Assembly (NCBI GenBank): GCA_000277445.1
Contig: AJWJ01000281.1
Location: 1 to 29,911, forward strand
DNA from: Polysphondylium violaceum
Taxonomy: Eukaryota > Evosea > Eumycetozoa > Dictyosteliales > Dictyosteliaceae
Length of the DNA: 29,911 bases
Direction of reading: 5' to 3'
Within the stretch, counting starts at the first letter, position 1. Each line of letters begins with the position of its first letter. The notes below the pieces were generated by a model, which did not search any database, was not told the origin of the DNA, and was given only the letters and a program-made list of their open reading frames with translations. The translations under genes were made by a program, and so were the position numbers. Positions 1 to 9,329 of the stretch are shown in pieces.

Positions 1-20
1 TTTTTTTTTTTTTTTTTTTT
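1..20. repeat. Poly-T tract at window edge
   Basis: The window opens with 20 consecutive T. It lies downstream of the gamma-tubulin stop codon. It could be an ordinary dictyostelid homopolymer or mark the edge of an assembled piece; the sequence alone does not decide. Confidence 0.9.
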
Positions 21-103
21 GTTTAATGAATTGTTGTTGGTTTTATTTTATATTTATATACAATAATGTTGTTTGGTGGATGATGACATGACATGTCATA
101 GGG

Positions 104-1664
104 TTAATATCGATTTGTTTTTTGTTGTTGTTGTTGTTGTTGTTGTTGATTATTCAACATTTCTCTTTCTATTGAGTAATTTATATAATCTGAACTTTCA
201 GCAGCAACATATTCATTGACTAAATCTTGTAATTGTTGTCTAGCATCATCAAACTCGTTTAAGATATCTGGTGATTCTTTGGTATAGTTTGAAATAAAGG
301 CTCCTCTCTTTTTCATTTTATCATATTGTTCTAATACATTTGAAAATAACTAATAGTAGAGTAGACAGAAACAATATTGTTAATATAAATGTATAAAGAT
401 TATAATCATAATAAATAGTAATATAATAATAATAATAATTACATGATGAACACTTGTGTGATTGGCCAACATGAGACCAGAGACTTTATGATTTGTTTGA
501 ACATAGGGTGATTTTTTAGTCAAAGCCACTTGGATAGAGGCAGGTCCCCAATCGATAAATGTAGCGGCTCTCTTTTCTCTTATTCTTTGAAGACTGTTGT
601 GGATTTGAGTGGGATCTACATCACCTTGGATAATGTTGAATATGGATATGTATTTGCCCTTTTTGGTGGGTGCCGACACCATGATGTTTTGGGTCTGCAA
701 GAGACGTCTCATGACGTCGAGCACTGATGTCTTTCTCACAGACTCTGTCGTACGATCGATGGTGAGTGGGGTGTAGCCTGTGATGAGGAAGTGGCATTTG
801 GGAGTGGGAATGAGTGATGAGAGCATGCCTACGAGATCGTTGTTCATGTAGCCGGGGTATCTGAGTGTGGTGGTCGAGGCCGACATGACGGTGGACACAA
901 GGGCGTTGGTTTGGTTGATGGTTGGTTGGTCGAGATGGAGATGCTCGACGGCAATACGATGCAAGGCATTGTTGTCGAGCACGACGGTCGAGTCGACGTT
1001 GGATATGAGTCTTTTGAGCGTCAACAACGAGTTGTATTGCTGAATGACAACGCTGGCGTCGTCTGGAAACACAGAATAGGTCTGAATGATCTTTTTGGGA
1101 TATCTGTCGTTCAATCGCTCGAGCAAACAACTGCCCATGCCACTGCCCGTGCCACCAGAGATCGAGTGGGTCATGAGGAACCCTTCCAGACTCTCGCTTC
1201 CGTCCGCCTCTCTGTCAATCATATCGAAAATAGCCTCAGACACATTCTCGGCCTGATTGTATCCGTTGGCCCAATTGTTACCAGCACCGGTGCCTTCAGG
1301 AGATATGAATATGTTTTCTGTGTTGTATATCTTTGAATAATCAGATGTCTTTATATTATCGATTACTCTCGGCTCCAAATCCAACAGCAACGCTCGAGGC
1401 ACATAGTGATCATCGTCAGATTGGTAAAAAAAGACATCCTTTCTGTCTATGCCTGGTATCGCGTATTCCTCCAAATAGCCCTTTGCATTAATACCATGTT
1501 CCAAACATAATTGTTTCCAAAACTCTGACCCAACTATGATAGTTATTAATATTAGTATTAGTAAGTTTATTTTATGTTTCTTCATAACTAAGATGAATAT
1601 AATAGAATTACTTACTTTGATTACCGCATTGGCCAACCTGGAGAGTAATAATTTCTCTTGGCAT
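104..1664 (-). CDS. tubC: Gamma-tubulin, three exons
   Basis: Gamma-tubulin nucleates microtubules at the nucleus-associated body (centrosome) as part of the gamma-tubulin complex. Exons on the minus strand are 1664-1616, 1533-443 and 349-104, giving 461 residues (human is about 451). Exon 1 encodes a classic start, [16 protein letters not shown], and joins in phase 1 to [10 protein letters not shown]. The GTP-binding glycine loop GGTGSGMGS is present. Exon 3 carries the gamma-type C-terminal helix ending in [15 protein letters not shown]. Introns are 82 and 93 bp. The gene symbol follows D. discoideum, where tubC is gamma-tubulin. An oddity is the tail: after the usual end there is a run of nine Gln (a CAA tract) and then KTNRY. 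The middle of exon 2 uses many C/G-ending codons, whereas the 3' exon is AT-rich. The start is shared with a 177 bp divergent promoter. Confidence 0.96.
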
Positions 1665-1841
1665 TTTATAGATCTATATGTGTGCAATAAAATAAATGCT
1701 CATCAAAAATCCTTTGTAGAAAAAAAAAAAAAAATAAAAATAAAAATTGGCGCCAACACTGATGTAAAATTTTACACTTCTCGACATTTCAAGAATTGTG
1801 TTTCAATTGCTCAACGTTGGTTTTTTATAAACTATATAGCT
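1665..1841. promoter_or_regulatory. Divergent promoter with E2F-like palindrome
   Basis: This 177 bp spacer separates the start codons of gamma-tubulin (minus) and the Crinkler-type gene (plus). It contains an A-rich run (about 1720-1746) immediately followed by the perfect 10-bp palindrome TTGGCGCCAA at 1747-1756. The palindrome is nearly central, 83 bp and 86 bp from the two start codons. That sequence matches the symmetric core of E2F/DP binding sites. Factor binding is an inference. Confidence 0.55.
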
Positions 1842-4305
1842 ATGGATGGTGAAAGTGATATTTTTGATTTATTACAATCTAGTGTTTCTTTGAATCCAGA
1901 TGAAATAGAGGTTTTAGTACTATACTTTTTTAAAAATCGATCTGAAATTCCAGAATACTTATCACATAAAAACTCTAAAATTTTTTTAACACTGCTCAAA
2001 GATAAAGGTAGTATTCATACAATAAAGAAGTAGAGTAGGACTAATATGCTTATTCAATATATATAGCCAAAAATGAAATATCATTGAAAGAATTGCTCAA
2101 CGGTTCTCTTTCTGCAAATGATAAAATGACCTTGATAGATATTGCAAACAAATTTTTTAGGACAAATATGGGTGAGGTCCTTAATCAACTTAAATTATTA
2201 ACCAATGAAGAAGTCAAATCATTTATCCAAAGATATTTGCCCAAAAATGAATTAAGTAATTGTTTTTCTTTATAACATATATGATTGAATACAGTTTAAC
2301 ATATTAAATATATCTCAGTGATAGTGAAAAATACCAATTTTAGCACGAATGGCAACATTGGTATAGATGAAAGAAATAAAAAATATTATTGGGTACCCAG
2401 AAAAGAAAGCAGGTTATATGATGTATGCATTCAAGGAAATTTTTGTTTGTTTTATGGTCCAAGATCATGCGGCAAAACAACAACTATTGTTGATATCTCT
2501 GATCAAATCTATAAAGAATCTGAATTCCTTCCCATCTAGTAGGTACCTTTTCAATTTATATACTTTTGTTATAAAAACTAAATTTTTATCACTCAGTATC
2601 TGCATGTGTTTGTCCATTTCATTATCCAGCCATAATGAATATTGGAGAGACATCATAAAGGCTATTTATGATTCTCAAGGCTTATCGATTCCAAATGAAG
2701 ATATTTTAAATTTGGGGATTACTTTTTTTTCAAATCCAAACATTTTTCAAGGGAAAAAAATTATATTGTTTTTAGATGAATTTGACTACATTTTCAGTGG
2801 ATCTAATGAAGTTATAAACTCTATCAACTCTCAATTTGGTATTTTGCAAAAAGGAAAAAATTGCATACAAGTATAATTTTTGAATTATTAGTTTTATTAG
2901 GTAGATAATTATAAAATTACTAATCATGTTTGTTTGAATCTATTAGAGTTGTGTCGCAATCGGAACATATAAGGTTAGAGATATTGTAAAAGGCTCTGGA
3001 AATTGTCCATTTGATCAGGTTCACTTGTTGCCAAATAATTTTACAAGAGAAGAAGTTTTTTCTTTATATAATGTTTTTGAAACAAAGCAAAAAGTTTTAA
3101 TTGATAAGAAGGTAAAAGAAGAGATATTTGAGAAAACTGATGGGTAACTATATTTATACAAATTCCAAAGTTTTTTATTACTAAATTAGTTATGTCATCT
3201 TTCAGACATGCAGGTTTGGTTAACTATTGTGGAAGAATATTAAACGACTACAAACCATATGGTGAAACATATATCTCATATGAAAAATGGCACAAATTTT
3301 ACCGTATTAAATCAGAATTGGAAATATTGAATTACCAAACAACAAAAAGGATGGTAGAATTCATTGAAGGTTGTAATGAACTTACTCAACAAACCTTAAT
3401 AAAGTATGCACAAATGTTTCCCAACTCATACCATTACACAGAGAACGAAGAAATCAAAGACCTATTTGCCAATGGTCTTTTAAAAAAGGAAAAGTAGGTA
3501 TAAATTCATCATTATCATTATCTAAATCTTAAGAAAAAGTATTGCTTCTAACCTTATCTATGTTTACTAAAGATTGGATAATATTTCTACTGAAATGAAA
3601 GCTAAAATCCCATCGCTTTATATATATATTTGTATATTGGTGAAGATCAATCATATAAATAGACCAAAGTATCCAAACATAGCAATTCCATTGATTTGTG
3701 GTGAATATATTCACATTCCTAAATTGTTTTACTATTTATTACCTATGTTTTGTTTTAAAAATAATATGTCTTTTAAAAACAATAGAGGTTCTGACCCAAG
3801 TAACCAACTCTACAACCAGCAAGTGCCTTCAGAAAACTTTTATCAGTTCCAATTTTTATCTCACCTTTCATCAGCTTTTCCATTTGTTCATATATCACTG
3901 AGTGTTAAAGAAGAAAACACTACAAAAAGGGTTGATTCTACGTTGAATTATAATAATAAAATGTATGTGATTGAATATGCTGCTCACATCACTGACTCTG
4001 ATGTGTTTGAACACATAAAAAGAACAGCCAATTACAAAAAACAAATAGGATCAAAAGTAGCTTGGTTGATCTATTTTTCAGTTGGTGGAAAGAAACAAAA
4101 AATTCAATTCAAAAAGTATTGTTCAAAGTATAAAGATGTAGGAATTATATACATTATTCATAACATGGAATTTTCAAATTTTGATATCTCATACTACTCA
4201 CCAAATGACAACTCCACCTCTATTGAATCTTTTATTTCCCTTAGCAAACCAGATCCAGATAGCTCCAATATTGAACCCAAACTCACTAAAATCCCTATGG
4301 TGTAG
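1842..4305 (+). CDS. Crinkler-type protein: P-loop NTPase plus PD-(D/E)XK-like nuclease
   Basis: Seven exons (1842-2007, 2067-2255, 2319-2538, 2597-2870, 2947-3143, 3206-3493, 3573-4305) join in frame to 688 residues. All introns are 58-79 bp GT-AG and remove every stop. The N-terminal ~130 residues are helical and unrecognised, with no signal peptide. A P-loop NTPase follows: Walker A GPRSCGKTT (165-173), Walker B IILFLDEFD (D252, E253), a sensor-like IGTYKVRD near 288, and GHAGLVNYCG at 349, as in Crinkler (CRN/CR) proteins. The C-terminal region near 540-650 resembles the CRN nuclease domain: RVDSTL (D566), then VIEYAAH (E579), then HIKRT and a hydrophobic strand. At the usual catalytic Lys position after the Glu there is Ala581, so activity is uncertain. 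The family is best known as secreted effectors of oomycetes and chytrids but also occurs in other eukaryotes, where it is proposed to derive from transposon-associated NTPase-nucleases. The exon 6/7 region (3573-3700) is the least certain part of the model. Confidence 0.8.
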
Positions 4306-4471
4306 TCAAGATTTAAATCAATAATTAGATTAGTGAACTCATATATAATATATTTGCATAGTCAAAGTAATTTTCATTTCGCATTAACTAATTATTAGAC
4401 CCACCATACTATATTTAATTCTTTTTTTTTGTTTATTTACATAATAAATTTAATGTTAACCACTAGTATTT

Positions 4472-5338
4472 CTAGGCAATTTTCATAAACTTGTTCTTTT
4501 TAAAGAATCTTTTTCTAATCAAGAAAGCACAGCCAGTGATCAGGCCACCAAAAACAGCATAGGATAATTTAGAATCTGTTATTGAGTCAAGAATGGGTTG
4601 GAAAGAGGATCTGGTATTGTTGGTGGTAGGCTTGACACTTTCTTCCAAATCGATAACCTTTCTAGCCAATCGTTGTTGTTGTTTTTCTTTTTGCTCTTCA
4701 ATTTTTTTCATATCTGCCTCTTTTTGTTTTTGTGCAATTTCTTTTTCTATGTATTTCTCGTATTCCAATCGCTCGGCCTCTTCATCGTGGTCTTGGTCTT
4801 CATAGATATGTTGTTTGTCATTGTTGTTTAGTTTGATATCCAAATTGGTGTTGGTTTGGCCAGCATTGGCAGTGTCGGTGGGGAGAGTGGGTTGTTGGAT
4901 ATATGGGTAGGGCGTGTTGTAGACCTCTTTGAAGCCCGATCTGAGAAACACGAGAATGGATTGAAGGGTTCTTTCACCTCTGAATTCGTACATGTTACCC
5001 TCATAGAGGAGTTTTATAGTTGGATAGGCCTTGATCCCGAATCTGTGCAAGAGGGCGGGATCAGAGATACAATCAATTTGGCCAAAGTTCATTTGACCCT
5101 TGAGTAAGATTGAGAGCTCTTCAAATATTGGTTGAAAGGATTTGGAATGTTTGCACCATGGGGCATAGAATTTCAAAAACCATATACCACCCGCAGTCAA
5201 ATATCTGTCAATGTTTGAGCTGTCCAAAGTGGTAATAGAATTCTCTGCCTGTTGCGAAGCATTGTGGGCTGTACTGATTCCAGCAAACACCGTTGTCATC
5301 AACACAAGTATACCAATAATTAAATTGATTCTTTTCAT
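4472..5338 (-). CDS. Membrane-anchored thioredoxin-like/PDI-like protein with CxxS site
   Basis: A single-exon protein of 288 residues. Residues 1-24 form a signal peptide (MKR, hydrophobic core, then GISTAH). A thioredoxin fold spans about 34-150, with the strand WFLKFYAPWC, the cis-proline segment AYPTIKL (P106), and a partner strand NFGQIDC. The active site reads C62-K-H-S65 where protein disulfide isomerases have CGHC, so the second (resolving) Cys is Ser. Such CxxS sites, as in ERp44, can form mixed disulfides but are poor at net dithiol oxidation. After a Gln/Asn-rich linker comes a charged coiled-coil segment (about 180-235, rich in Glu/Lys/Gln). A short transmembrane helix follows (about 259-274) and then a basic tail (RKRFFKKNKFMKIA). 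The predicted topology is type I in the ER, thioredoxin domain in the lumen. The architecture is TMX-like. I infer an ER folding or retention role. Confidence 0.85.
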   Translation of the reverse strand: MKRINLIIGILVLMTTVFAGISTAHNASQQAENSITTLDSSNIDRYLTAGGIWFLKFYAPWCKHSKSFQPIFEELSILLKGQMNFGQIDCISDPALLHRFGIKAYPTIKLLYEGNMYEFRGERTLQSILVFLRSGFKEVYNTPYPYIQQPTLPTDTANAGQTNTNLDIKLNNNDKQHIYEDQDHDEEAERLEYEKYIEKEIAQKQKEADMKKIEEQKEKQQQRLARKVIDLEESVKPTTNNTRSSFQPILDSITDSKLSYAVFGGLITGCAFLIRKRFFKKNKFMKIA

Positions 5339-6316
5339 TTTATATTGCTTTTATAGTTGTAAATATATAAATATAATATGTATCTATTAATTATTTAATT
5401 AATTCAATGGACAGTGGATAGATAGATATATAGATAAATAGATAAATAAAATAGTAAAATTGAATAAGGATATTGATAATGGCTACTACTAATTGATAAC
5501 TGTGTTGCTTTAATCAATTTGATTTAAAAAAATAAATTAAAAATGGAAAGTAGAGAGAGAAAGTATGTAAATTATTATTACTGTAATTTTATTTGAGCAA
5601 CACACCACCCCTAAATTAACATCACTCACCACCATTTAATACATAAAACAGTTAATTATCTACCCATACTATCTATTTAGGGTGTTAAAAATGAATCAAT
5701 TACCACTATTTATTTTATTTGTGATATATTTATTTATTTATCCCCACACTCTCTATCATCATATATATATTTATATCAACACCCATTCACACACTCTTGA
5801 TAAAAACACGCGTACTAAATATATATACATGATATATGTAATATTACTATAACTATTCAGGGGTAAAAACAACAACATCCACTTACCCCCACTCCAAAAC
5901 ACCCCCTTTGATTGTTTTTGGATAAACACCCCAATTCACACAATATTGAAATTTTGTTTTTCACTCTACAAAAAGTGAAAAAAGAGTAGATCGTAGTGGT
6001 TTTTACAAAAAATTAAAAAAAGTAAATCATATGAATCCACACTAGTTCATTGTTGAGAATGGGGTGTGTGTGAATATGTAAAAAAAAAAAATAAAAATAA
6101 AAAAAATAATAATAAAATTAAGAGTAAAATATAGAAAAACACCACCTATGACTCAAATGTTTTTTCTTTGGTTGCCTAAAAATCCAATCGTTTGCTAAAT
6201 TCTCTAATAATGTTGTGTTTAGGTGTAGGTTGGGTGATGTGGGGGTGCACTAAATAAGAAAAATAAAAAGAACATGCTAGTTTGTATCCTCTAAATTAAC
6301 AATTATATAGGAGAGT
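5339..6316. other. Intergenic region, 978 bp
   Basis: This is 5' flank of the thioredoxin-like gene and 3' flank of eL36. It is AT-rich, with several C-tracts on the plus strand around 5870-5935 and an A-rich run at 6080-6120. I see no convincing ORF, tRNA or known RNA gene. Confidence 0.7.
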
Positions 6317-6903
6317 TTATTTGTTGGCTTTTCTGTTAGCATTAGCCATTTCATCTCTCTTCTTTTTACCACTTTGGGCAGAACCGAGCTAAAGTGAAAA
6401 ATATGATTAGAAATGATCTTGTGTGAGTGTGTGTAATTAGTTTTACTTACTCTCTTCTTGGCAACTTTGAAGGCACGCTTATCTAAACCAGATTTCAAAA
6501 GTTCTTGAATTCTACGTTCGTATGGGGCGTAACCGCAAACTTCACGGACGATATCACGTTGAGCAGCGACTCTCTTGGTGACGAGCTAGAAATGAGTAGA
6601 AAAGTAAGTATAGATTCGGGTAGATAATGCACAATCACATAATCAACATTATCAATCATTCTACAATCAGGATAATCGTTCAATCCATCGACAAACCAAA
6701 CCATAGCCCCTCCAGGTTGGAGGATTGATTGCTAGATAATAACGATAGATTCATGATAATTGCTGTTGATGTGGCTAGTAGAGATAATAACTTACACCCT
6801 TTTTGAATGAGGAGGTGAGAGTTCTCTTGGTGACTGGATGACCGCTGTTGATACCAGTGGCGATACCAGATCTCTTGATTGGTTTAGTGGTAGTAGTAGA
6901 CAT
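6317..6903 (-). CDS. rpl36: 60S ribosomal protein eL36 (RPL36)
   Basis: A structural protein of the large ribosomal subunit. Minus-strand exons 6903-6796, 6585-6451 and 6388-6317 give 104 residues (human 105). The first exon encodes [19 protein letters not shown]. The second begins [20 protein letters not shown] and contains [10 protein letters not shown], the most conserved block of the family. The third is the basic C-terminus [13 protein letters not shown]. Splices are phase 0 at both joins. Aligned by eye to human RPL36, direct joining of exon 1 to exon 2 leaves no gap, so the 210 bp first intron carries no missing exon. Intron 1 is the longest intron in the window and holds a GC-rich hairpin. 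The gene is divergent with NIP7. Confidence 0.95.
6709..6723. other. GC-rich hairpin in eL36 intron 1
   Basis: CCTCCA-GGT-TGGAGG is a perfect 6-bp inverted repeat with a 3-nt loop, inside the 210 bp first intron (6586-6795). The surrounding intron is mixed in composition. A structured intronic element or a hosted small RNA is possible but not shown. Confidence 0.5.
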
Positions 6904-7500
6904 GATGCTAATCGTGAGAGGAGTATAATCTAAACTGAAACAATATCAGATGTTGATTTTGAGTTTGATTGACGGTCAGAGTGGCACACAGTGAGAACGA
7001 CAGATGGGATGCGAGGCACGAGAGAGACCGCTGAGGAGGGGAATCGTGAGAGCGTCAGAGAGCGCGGGGGCAGGCAAAATTTTTTTTTTTTCAAAATTCC
7101 AAATTTAATTCATTTTATTGAAAATTTGAAAAAAAAACGAAGTTGGGAGGTGTTTGTAAAAAAATTGTAAAACTTTTACATAATCACTCCATATAAAAAT
7201 TTTTATGAGAGCGCCCGACTCTGCTTAAAAAAATTCAAAAATTAAAAAAAAAAAAAAAAAAAACGAACGAGAATACGAATAAAGTTTTATTGAAAAAAAC
7301 GAGAGTTTATATATCTAATTAAATTATATATCTTTTTTCAATACAATTGTTTAAATCACATCCTTTTTGAAACAGAGTGTGAATATATAGAAATTGATTT
7401 TTCAGCAACTCAAACAATCACAACCTCCACCTTGTATATATAAAACCACCAACAAACAACAACAACAACAACAATACAGATACACATATAGAAATAAACA
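6904..7500. promoter_or_regulatory. Shared divergent promoter of eL36 and NIP7
   Basis: A 597 bp region between two start codons. Next to eL36 (about 6955-7075) lies a patch much richer in G and C than surrounding intergenic DNA. It is purine-rich on plus and therefore C/T-rich on the eL36 sense strand. GAGAGCG occurs at 7048-7054 and 7058-7064 (10 bp apart) and again at 7207-7213. Long A and T runs (about 7080-7090, 7241-7263) flank it, and a CAA/AAC repeat (about 7450-7474) sits in the NIP7 5' leader. Regulatory function is inferred. Confidence 0.6.
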
Positions 7501-8166
7501 ATGAGACCATTAACAGAAGAAGAAAGCAAAGTATTTTTTGAAAAATTAGTTAAATTGTATGCAGTCCTAGTTTCATATTTATATATTTTTCAACAATCAA
7601 TCAACCAAAATTGATTTGTGTTTGTTTTTTGCTATCAGATAGATCACAAAACTAACATTGTAATAACAACAACATCTAGTATTGGAAAAAATGTTACTTT
7701 ATTAATACAGAGAAAAGATGAACCATATTGTTTTAGAATACAAAAAAACAAAGTATATTATGTCAGTGAGGAAATTATGAAGAGATCACAAAATATTCCA
7801 AGAGATTCACTCGCTAGTTTAGGTACATGTTTTGGTAGATTTACAAAAAGTGGAAAGTTTAAATTACATATTACAGCACTCGATTATTTAGCTCAATATG
7901 CAAAATATAAAGTTTGGGTCAAACCACAATCTGAGATGTCTTGGATGTATGGCAACAATTTATTAAAAGCAGGTTTAGGTAGAATCACAGAAGACACTCC
8001 AGCCAATCAAGGTGTCGTTTTATTTACCATGACTGACATCCCCATTGGTTTTGGTGTCACTGCCAAATCAACTCATGAATGTAGAAAATTGGATCCACCC
8101 GCTTTAGTCGTTTATCATCTTTGCGATGTTGGTGAATATTTGAGAGATGAAGAAACCTTATTTTAA
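7501..8166 (+). CDS. nip7: 60S ribosome biogenesis factor NIP7
   Basis: NIP7 is a nucleolar factor for 27S pre-rRNA processing and 60S assembly, with a C-terminal PUA domain that binds RNA. Two exons, 7501-7556 and 7680-8166, join in phase 2 to 180 residues, the usual family length. Exon 1 gives [18 protein letters not shown], nearly identical to the animal start, and exon 2 continues FIGKNVTLL. Conserved blocks include [56 protein letters not shown] and the C-terminal [10 protein letters not shown]. The 123 bp intron is AT-rich. The gene is divergent with eL36, a component of the particle it helps build. Confidence 0.96.
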
Positions 8167-8666
8167 ATAAATTATTACTATTATTATATAACTACACTCT
8201 CACTAGTCATGTGCGTATAAATCTTTGTCAAGTGTTGATCAAAAATAGAGTCAATCAATCATGTCATTTTTTAAAAAATTATTTATCTTTTATTTTTATG
8301 TGTTTATGTTTTTTTAAAAATTTATTTCTATGGTTTTCTTGGTATTATTTTATTATTTGTTGTTGTTATTATTGTTTTTTATGTGAATAGTATCACAAAT
8401 TTTGTTGACCATTTATAAGATATGTGACTTAACCCACTATTATTATTGGCTGTACAATTAATTGAGGTTGTGAGAGTTGTTTTTGGCGTAATATGGTAAA
8501 ATTCATATTGACCTGTGAGTTGTTATTGGCGGTGTAGTTTGATTTGATTGATTGATTGGATTAATTAATAATACAGACAAAAAATAGGATAATAAAAAAA
8601 AAAAAATAATAAAACATCACCCACACACAATGGGTGATGAGTGAGTGGTTGTTGGTGTTGTTTAGT
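8167..8666. other. Intergenic region, 500 bp (convergent)
   Basis: The 3' flanks of NIP7 and Cks1 meet here. The region is T-rich with A-runs near 8595-8610. I see no supported gene or RNA. Confidence 0.7.
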
Positions 8667-8976
8667 TTAGAGATAGTCAACTTCATTTGGAATACCATTG
8701 TGTGGTCTTCTGAATAATAAAATATGTGGCTCTGGTTTATGGTTGGCATAGTGTTCCCATCCATCAGATTGTCTAATACCAAGTTTTCTGCATTCTTCTT
8801 CAGTCAAAAGTTTGCCTCTGGGAATCAATGAAGAGATTTCAGCTGGTAAAATAACATGTCTGGGTAGTGGTAAAGGGGTATTAGTATCCTACTACTCTCA
8901 TTAATTAAACAAAACATTACCTGTATTCAAATTGGGAGTCATAGTATTTAAGGGAATAATGAATGGTTGCTGGCAT
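8667..8976 (-). CDS. cks1: Cyclin-dependent kinase regulatory subunit Cks1
   Basis: A small adaptor that binds CDKs and phosphorylated substrates to direct multisite phosphorylation in the cell cycle. Minus-strand exons 8976-8921 and 8859-8667 join in phase 2 (61 bp intron) to 82 residues. The start [19 protein letters not shown] leads into [13 protein letters not shown]. The phosphate-pocket and hinge signatures are clear: [17 protein letters not shown] followed by [13 protein letters not shown], which contains the family HxPEPH hinge that controls domain-swapped dimers. The C-terminus is short ([11 protein letters not shown]). The first exon is too short to be found as an ORF by itself; the intron acceptor CAG joins it to the conserved core. 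Confidence 0.95.
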
Positions 8977-9329
8977 TGTTGTTTTGTTTGTATATGTAAT
9001 ATACGAATAACGATGTGAAAAATAATATGAAATGAAATAAACAAAGATAAAAAAAGAAAACTATTTACAAATATGTATTATATAAAAAAAAAGTTACAAT
9101 ATAAAAGAAAAGGATAATGGAAAAAAAAAATGAAGTGAAAAAAATTGTCTAAAATGTTTTTTTTTATATTGATCAACGGTATTTTTTAAAAAAAGGCGCA
9201 ATTTTGGAAAAAGGAGGCAAAAGGGTGAGTGAGTGAAAATTTTGTTTTTTTATTTTTTTTTATTTTGACAAAAGGGAGTGTACACATCACATAATTATGT
9301 GATGTGGTGTGTGTGTATTATATCCATAT
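8977..9329. other. Intergenic region, 353 bp
   Basis: This is the promoter side of Cks1 and the 3' side of the dehydrogenase. It is extremely AT-rich with A and T homopolymers (9082-9090, 9119-9130, 9240-9265). A single GGCGC at 9195-9199 stands out. No other feature seen. Confidence 0.65.

Noticed and set aside
621-1336. Open frames on both strands inside gamma-tubulin exon 2 (for example 911-1336 plus, 621-1130 minus)
   Set aside because: They are shadows of the conserved tubulin frame in a GC-richer stretch; the translations show no domain and are Arg/His- or Val-rich artefacts.
1842-4305. The Crinkler-type gene as a broken pseudogene, because the frame is interrupted six times
   Set aside because: Every interruption coincides with a short GT-AG intron, phases match on both sides, and conserved motifs are restored across the joins (for example GHAGL and IGTY).
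6495-6704. An extra eL36 exon or a separate 69-codon gene between exons 1 and 2
   Set aside because: Joining exon 1 directly to exon 2 aligns to human eL36 without a gap, and the intervening translation is not ribosomal-protein-like.
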